The notes beneath the pieces are model-generated. The model was given only the letters and a program-made list of their open reading frames with translations. It was not told the DNA's origin and made no database searches. The position numbers and the translations under genes were made by a program. 64,000 bases of DNA. It comes from Thermomucor indicae-seudaticae. Its lineage: Eukaryota > Mucoromycota > Mucoromycetes > Mucorales > Lichtheimiaceae. Position 1 is the stretch's first letter. Every line of letters starts with the position of its first letter. This document shows, one piece after another, positions 58,419-64,000 of the stretch. Location: NCBI GenBank assembly GCA_000787465.1, contig JSYX01000027.1, positions 24,504 through 88,503 on the forward strand, written 5' to 3'.

Positions 58419-60935
58419 CAGTACCCGCTCGATATAGTGATCACCTCTGTCAGGCCGAAAAGTGGATCACTTTATCGAATTCAGACACCGCCACACAAAG
58501 TGAATGTTCTCGAAACTTCTGCAGTATGACTATCTATAAAAGCGTTAGCGTATAATCCTTTCGAGAATATGTATAAGGACATCTAATAGAAGATCAAGCT
58601 ATTTGCTTCATTCAAATAAAACCACAGAGGCTTTATAAATAAGTGGGGGAGTCCACAATATCGTTTCCACGTTAGAGCTGTTGTATAGATACCAGGTCAT
58701 TGGTACAACCAGTCAATGGTAATAAACATTGATTCGTCAATCATAAACAATTAGCCGTGCTGTTCCTGAACAAAAACTGCTCATTGGGAATCCCGGATCC
58801 CGGTACCAGTAATACTCATTGTACGAACCGATTGGTGCTTTCAGATCATAAACTATTATCCGTCTCTTAGATATAAATAAGAAGTGTTCTCTACAAGGAC
58901 TAAAGCCTTCATCGTCTTTTATTCTTGTTTTTAAATCTATAGAAGATACAGCTGCTATCATGGCGGATGAAAACAAGCGTACTTCATTGACCAACCGCGA
59001 AAAGCTTGCTCTTTGTTACAAGGCGCAGCAAACAAAGTGGGGGCAGAGAATACTTGCGCTATGGGCCAAAGAGGAGCTCAAGCTTAGCAAAGTGCCGGCG
59101 CAATCGACTATCTCTCAAATTTTAAAAAACGCAGACAAGTACATGCAGATGTCGGATCAAGACCGCGACGGGAAAAGAAACAAAAAAGCAGCCTTACCAG
59201 ACCTTGAAGAGGCGTTAGCAAGATTTGTGGCAGAAATGGAAGCAAACCACCAACCAGTTTCCCGACATGGTCTCGTCGCACAAGCCAAGTTCTTTGCTTC
59301 CCGGCTCAACGTTGATGCTGAAGGCGACAGTGGTTTCAAGTTTTCTGACGGGTGGACCACTAAATTTGAGAAACTCTACGGCCTAAGATCTCGAATGACC
59401 CATGGTGAAGCCGGATCCTCCGCTGATATAAACGATGAAGAAGCGCAAGAGCAAATACAGGCGATAAAGAACAAGAGTGAAAAGTACGGCCCGTCGAACG
59501 TGTACAGCATTGACGAAACTGGTTTGTTTTACAAGCAAGTCCCTCGAAGAACAATTTCCAATGAGCCAGTTTCCGGGTTGAAGTTGGACAAGTCTAGATT
59601 TACCACCGCATTGGCTTGCAATAGCGATGGTACCCATAAGCTGCCGTTATTTTTCATAGGTCATACCGAGAAACCAAGATGCTTCAAGGATAAGACAGCT
59701 ACGGTTCGCTACGCAGTTCTCTCATATTCCTTCTAACCAAGCTTTGTAGGCGCGCAACATGGATTTCGCTATTGGCATAACAAAAAAGCTTGGATGACAG
59801 AAGAAATATTCAACCAGATTTTGCGTCAAATCGACGTTATGATGGTCAACTTAAACAAGAAGATACTGCTTCTAATGGACAACGCGCCATCGCATAAACC
59901 TGCCGGACTACGAAACGTTGAAGTGATGATGCTTCCTCCTAACACAACGTCAAGATTACAGCCTTTAGATGAGGGTAGAATGGAGAGTTTCAAAAAACGA
60001 TACAGGTAGGATTCGCGATGCACATGCGGTCAATAACTCATGATATGCTTACAATCAATCATATATAGAAAAATACAATGTCAGACCGCTGCAGTTCGTT
60101 ACAATCGCAAGGAGCTCAAAGATCTTTACGCGGTCGATCAATTGACGGCGATGAAATGGGCGGACCTTTCCTGGCGACAAGTTACGAAAGAAACGATACA
60201 AAATTGCTTCATACATACGGGGTTATGCCCAGCAAGTGACAAGAAAGAAAGACTATTAGAAGCTGTGACAGAGGAGAACAAGGAGTTAATGGAGGATCTG
60301 AACGCCATCCTGCAGTCTGTGCATGGAAATGAAACTTCAATAACCGACCTAGACATTGTCCCGGAAGAAGAGATGCAAGTGGTCCACGAGCAAAGGTCTC
60401 CAGAAGAAATATTGAACGACGTTTTGAGACACGAAAGCCACCAACAAGGTATAGTCATACAATATAATAAGCGAACGGAGGCAAATAACACACTGATAAA
60501 ATGATTTGGAAGTAGCGACTGATGAAGATGATGGAGTCCATTCTGACGATGAAGTTGATTCTGAAGAAGATGTCCCGCTGCCGATGCCCAGAAAAGAAAG
60601 AAAGCGTTTGTGTCTGGATTGTCTATCGGCATTCGAAATTGAAGACGAATTAGATGTCTCTATTACCGATCTTGTCAGAAAGAAAAATTCGAAAGATAGA
60701 ATCGGAAGAATTTAGAGGCGCGCGTCAGACACAGATCACATCTTTTTTGGCAAAATAAAGTTTTCCGCTGTGATTTTATTGGCTCTCGATATAATGGTAA
60801 CATGGCTGAAAGTGTTCACTGATCACTTTATCGAATTTTGTGATATCTTCCTGCCTACCAAGTCGGTTGGCCCAAAAAGTGTTCACTATATCGAAATATC
60901 ATTATAATGAACATCACTACATCGAGCGGATACTG
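58419..60935 (+). mobile_element. Nearly intact pogo-type DNA transposon
   Basis: The left end is CAGTACCCGCTCGATATAGT and the right end read in reverse is CAGTATCCGCTCGATGTAGT, each flanked by TA (58417-58418 and 60936-60937). Subterminal GTGATCAC and ATCGAAT blocks are shared. The 2517-base interior encodes a CENP-B/pogo-like transposase starting at 58960. End similarity indicates fairly recent activity compared with the other transposons in the window. Confidence 0.9.
58960..60715 (+). pseudogene. pogo-like (CENP-B/Tigger) transposase with one in-frame stop
   Basis: The ATG at 58960 opens a psq-type helix-turn-helix (SLTNREKLALCYKAQQTKWG) and a CENP-B-like second DNA-binding domain (FKFSDGWTTKFEKLYGLRSR). 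The catalytic Asp residues are in VYSIDETGLFYK, KILLLMDNAPSHK and LQPLDEGRMESFKKRY. A TAA at 59734-59736 breaks the frame within an extra segment between KDKTA and QHGFRYWHNKKAWM; both sides are in the same frame. That segment (about 59700-59750) has GT and AG at its ends, but removing it canonically does not keep frame. An intron at 60006-60068 (63 bases) is consistent and restores RKIQCQTAAVRYN. After 60504 the acidic C-terminal tail (DEDDGVHSDDEVDSEED) lies in another frame. So it is probably inactive, by few changes. Confidence 0.8.
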
Positions 60936-61147
60936 TACATGAAAGCGAACGAATACGGCTGAAAATTTGGCTTCAAAGGCGAGCACGAATACGTCATAAA
61001 TTAACAAACAGCACTAATATATTCGCCTATGGTCGTGGTCTGCAATGCTAATCCCTAGTGCTGGTTGTTCATTGTACTGATTACGCCACAAGGACTGCAC
61101 AAAACTCTTTCTTCTCGTCGTCTTAATTTTGGCTTGGCTCTTTGCCG
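60936..61147. other. Short non-coding gap
   Basis: Nothing recognisable between the pogo element and the next word-repeat. Confidence 0.4.
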
Positions 61148-61275
61148 GGACCCGATAAGGCTCAGTAGACCCGGTCAGGTTAAGGTTCCAATCGAATCGG
61201 GTCCTAACACTTCTCGTACCCTAACCTTTCCGGGTCTACCTCGGACCCGATTCGATAGACCCGATAAAAAACCCT
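61148..61275. repeat. Word-repeat element (GACCCG type)
   Basis: Contains GGGACCCGATAAGG, GACCCGGTCAGG and, at 61215-61275, the segment homologous to 34053-34110. The right end AAAAAACCCT read in reverse is AGGGTTTTTTATCGGG, closely matching the terminus AGGGTTTCTTATCGAT of the element at 55691. The left terminus is not clear. Confidence 0.7.
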
Positions 61276-61602
61276 AATCTCAAGTATGTAGCAATGTAGA
61301 CTGTAGAAATCGTAATATGAGCCATCTTGAGGCCAATGGCGGCGCCTTGCATACCGTAAAATCTTGCAATAGGTGTTACTTACGGTAGTTACGTAACTGA
61401 ATGGACTAACCTCCTTAAAACAGTTGCAATACGGTGTGGCGGCGCGACAGCAATGCGGCCAGGAACCTCCAGTATATTGCAACAACAGCGATAAAGGGCG
61501 ACCCGCGACCTTCCATTTTTTTTGTAAAGACAAATGAACCATTGCTTGTATTCATTCATGAAGTCGCCGTAGCAAAAACGGCTGATAATTAGACGGTAAG
61601 CA

Positions 61603-62158
61603 TAGGGCTCGGCGTTGGGAGGGAATATCCCGGTCTCGGCTTGGAAGGGGATAATTGGGACGGGCTCCTCCCGAGTCCCGTCCCAGCTAACAATTCCCAA
61701 CCGGGAGTTGGGACGACGGTCGTTCCATCCCAATATCCCGGCAAATTCCCTCCGGTCCCAATATCCCGATACCCCAGTTAGTGCCCACCGCATCCCAACA
61801 AGTCGAGATGCTAAAACGCGCGTAAGACACTCGATCTTAATATAAAAAGTTATGCATTGTTGTTTCTCTTAACCTGCTCCTTACTCACAAGATTTTCTAT
61901 TCTGCCTATTCTTAGCGTGGAGTATAACGCAGGACAGTGGGATATCGGTGTACTGGGATGGGAGGGGATTAACAGGGATATTGGGAGGTTGGGACCGGGA
62001 CGGGACAGGGACTCGGGATTAGTCCATCCCAACTAACAATTCCCAACCGGGACTCGGGACAAGCCCATCCCAACTAACAATTCCCAGCCGGGAGTTGGGA
62101 CGAGAGTCGTCCCCTCCCAACTAAGTAATCCCCTCCCATCCCATTCCATGCCGAGCCC
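61603..62158. mobile_element. Word-repeat MITE (CCCAAC/GTTGGG type)
   Basis: The left end is AGGGCTCGGCGTTGGGAGGG and the right end read in reverse is AGGGCTCGGCATGGAATGGG. The outer 200 bases on each side are arrays of TTCCCAACC, CCGGGA and GTTGGGAC words in both orientations. The centre (61800-61930) is AT-rich. TAAGC occurs on both sides (61597-61601 and 62159-62163), offset by two bases on the left, so a target duplication is possible but unproven. Confidence 0.8.
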
Positions 62159-62163
62159 TAAGC

Positions 62164-63547
62164 GAGGGTCACCGTAAGTATGGTATCGTGTCCAATTGGT
62201 GAGGAGTTTGTTCGGTGGTAGAAGCTAAGTTTCCACAAGAAAGAGGATAGAGGTCTGTGGAGTGTAAGTTAGTATGGGTTCAGCAACGTACTTTGAGAGT
62301 CCAGTGGCATTAAAGATAGTGATTGCTATGTTATTATTACACTACGGCGGGGAAGGCCGGAATTTGACGCGGATGTAGTCTGGTACAACGTGCGGATTTT
62401 GCTGCGGACCGAGTCCAGGATTATGGAAGAAACGCGGCAAAATCCGCAGCGGCGGCTGCAAGAGACTGAGTTTTAATATCATTCGCCTCCCGTATAGTCC
62501 GTGTTACATACGCTTTTCCTTTTACGCCTTGCGGTTATTCACGTCCGTATACAAGCAATGATTGGTCAACAAGAATAATAGGAAGAACGCAATTTAGGTA
62601 GATAGGCATTATACATCAACATGCACTCGTTTATTTTATGGTATTATCATTCTTTTGGACAAAATATACATCTATTTTATTTTAAATAATATATATCTAT
62701 TATGGTTTTCTATCCTAATGATTGTTTTATCGTCACATCAGTGGCCGTCGGCGTTTGCTACTTTAAAAGAATTCGAAAAGGATTTGAAGTCAGTACGTTC
62801 TGAAGAGTGCGTAATTACTTGTTAACAGACCAGCTTTCCTCAGGCCGCAACAGACCCCGGAAATCCTCATTTGCATTGCTACTCACATCGTTGCATAAGT
62901 TTATGGTCCAGCTCACTCACAATGGACAAAGTGATCACATACCTGCCAGGCCACGTCTCGTTGATATTCAAAGGCACATCACTATATTGTGAAACGGCTC
63001 ATATCAAATTGTAAACAAAACAATCAATCAATTAAGCTTACCTCAAGTCAACATTAAACGTTTCATTTTGCACCTCGAACTGGGAAGGTGCATCGCTACT
63101 TTTAAATATTCATTAGTCGATAGTTGAAAAAGAATATGGAGATAAACTTATCTTGGTGCAGAACTACAATCAAATGTGCATCGACAGTACACATTGATAG
63201 CTCTTTCCTAGTCATTTTCCGCTTACCTTCCCTCAGGTCCGTCATCGTCCAGCAAAAAGGACATAGGGATAGCAGGCACACCTGCGTTTTCATTTGATAG
63301 CTGGGGCGCCAGACGGGCTTGCTCGCCAGTACTAAAGATATTTAATATTTGGTTATAGCATTTTTTATCAGTCTGTTACCTGTCAGCAGCTTGCTCCTTC
63401 TTTATCTGGTCATACCGACTTCGCCAGCGAATATACAGAGCGCGCTCGCAAGCTCAGCGCGCCCTGCCCAAGTCCAAGCCGTCCTTTCCTCCGTTTTCTA
63501 TAATTGACGCGACGGCTTTGTTCTTTTTCGGCCGCAGTTACTTTGCT
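62164..63547. other. AT-rich non-coding region
   Basis: No gene is supported. The most AT-rich stretch is near 62590-62720. A short GC patch with GCGGATTTTGCTGCGGA and related words lies near 62385-62450 and resembles the word-repeats without clear ends. Confidence 0.4.
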
Positions 63548-64000
63548 CTATTGTGGATTCGTCCACGCGTCTTGGTCATGCGGATATTCTCGCTGGAGCC
63601 GAGCCCAAACGTTCTTGGCCAAGGCGTCAACAGCGTGGGTGATCAGATCATAGAAAATCTGGCCTTCCTGGCCAACGATGTCCTGCCTATCGGGCTTGAT
63701 CAGCCGCGGCAAAATTCGGACGATCTCTTCGTACGTGACGTTGCGTAGAGCAACACCATTAGGGCGAGGAATGTTGGAGACCTGTATCAAATAGACTATT
63801 TTAGACTTTCAGGTATGAAACTAACGATTCCGTAGCATCTACCGTTTCAGCAACGCGACTGGCCTGCCCTTCCTTCAAGGCCTTAATCTTGGCGCGTGCT
63901 GCTTCAAGCTCGGCCTTGGTTTCCACCAGCGCTTGCCCGGGAGTATGTTCGCCTCCAATTTAGATATAAACGTCGCGGTTGGATAGGATGAATACGGTCG
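63548..64000 (-). CDS. Unassigned coding segment running off the right edge
   Basis: Two minus-strand stretches read coherently and are richer in GC than their surroundings. The upstream one includes GEHTPGQALVETKAELEAAR and KALKEGQASRVAETVDATES, likely coiled coil. The downstream one (63790-63548) reads VSNIPRPNGVALRNVTYEEI and HAVDALAKNVWARLQREYPH, then a stop. A short intron ending at the AG near 63782 would link them, but phases do not fit perfectly. I do not recognise the family. It may be part of a mobile element or a host gene continuing beyond the window. Confidence 0.35.

Overview
The window is nuclear DNA from a fungus. The evidence is fungal-type gene content (Cla4/PAK kinase, Spo7-like and Cyc3-like proteins, a Zn2Cys6 cluster, yeast-type NTA1 amidase) and compact genes broken by many 45-80 base GT-AG introns. 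The repeats also fit: pogo-type DNA transposons and a DIRS-type tyrosine-recombinase element. An early-diverging (Mucoromycota-like) fungus is my inference from the intron style and repeat content; no rRNA or other direct marker is present.

Layout. 0-8.3 kb: NIPA-like Mg2+ transporter, a large Ser/Thr/Gly-rich surface protein with tandem repeats, and a BTB/germ-cell-less-like protein, all on the minus strand. 8.9-16.6 kb: CAP-Gly microtubule plus-end protein and PAK kinase (plus strand), then hexokinase (minus). 17-27.3 kb: mitochondrial inner-membrane peptidase, an unknown probable mitochondrial protein, dicarboxylate-type carrier, PhrA/YDR061w-like twin ABC protein, an aspartic-protease-like protein lacking its second catalytic Asp, and an NTA1-like amidase. 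28-34.1 kb: a graveyard of decayed DNA transposons and GC-rich palindromic repeats. 34.3-39.6 kb: Nup155/Nup170 nucleoporin and ITPA/HAM1 pyrophosphatase. 39.6-43.3 kb: mostly empty, with one Zn2Cys6 fragment. 43.3-54.2 kb: cytochrome c heme lyase, Utp7/WDR46, Arp3, phosphate carrier, acyl-CoA oxidase and a Spo7-like protein. 54.2-64 kb: a repeat-rich tail with the recombinase element, a nearly intact pogo element, MITEs and several word-repeat elements.

The host genes form no operon-like unit. They are ordinary housekeeping functions, with some mitochondrial clustering (peptidase, two carriers, heme lyase). The most unusual material is in the repeats. One is a recombinase-only element with the terminal and internal repeat architecture of DIRS elements but no reverse transcriptase. 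It is interrupted by an element flanked by a perfect 9-base duplication. That inserted element belongs to a family in which each copy is built from its own short word and the word's reverse complement. Two genes (NTA1-like and ITPA) also need introns with the non-canonical donor GCATGT.
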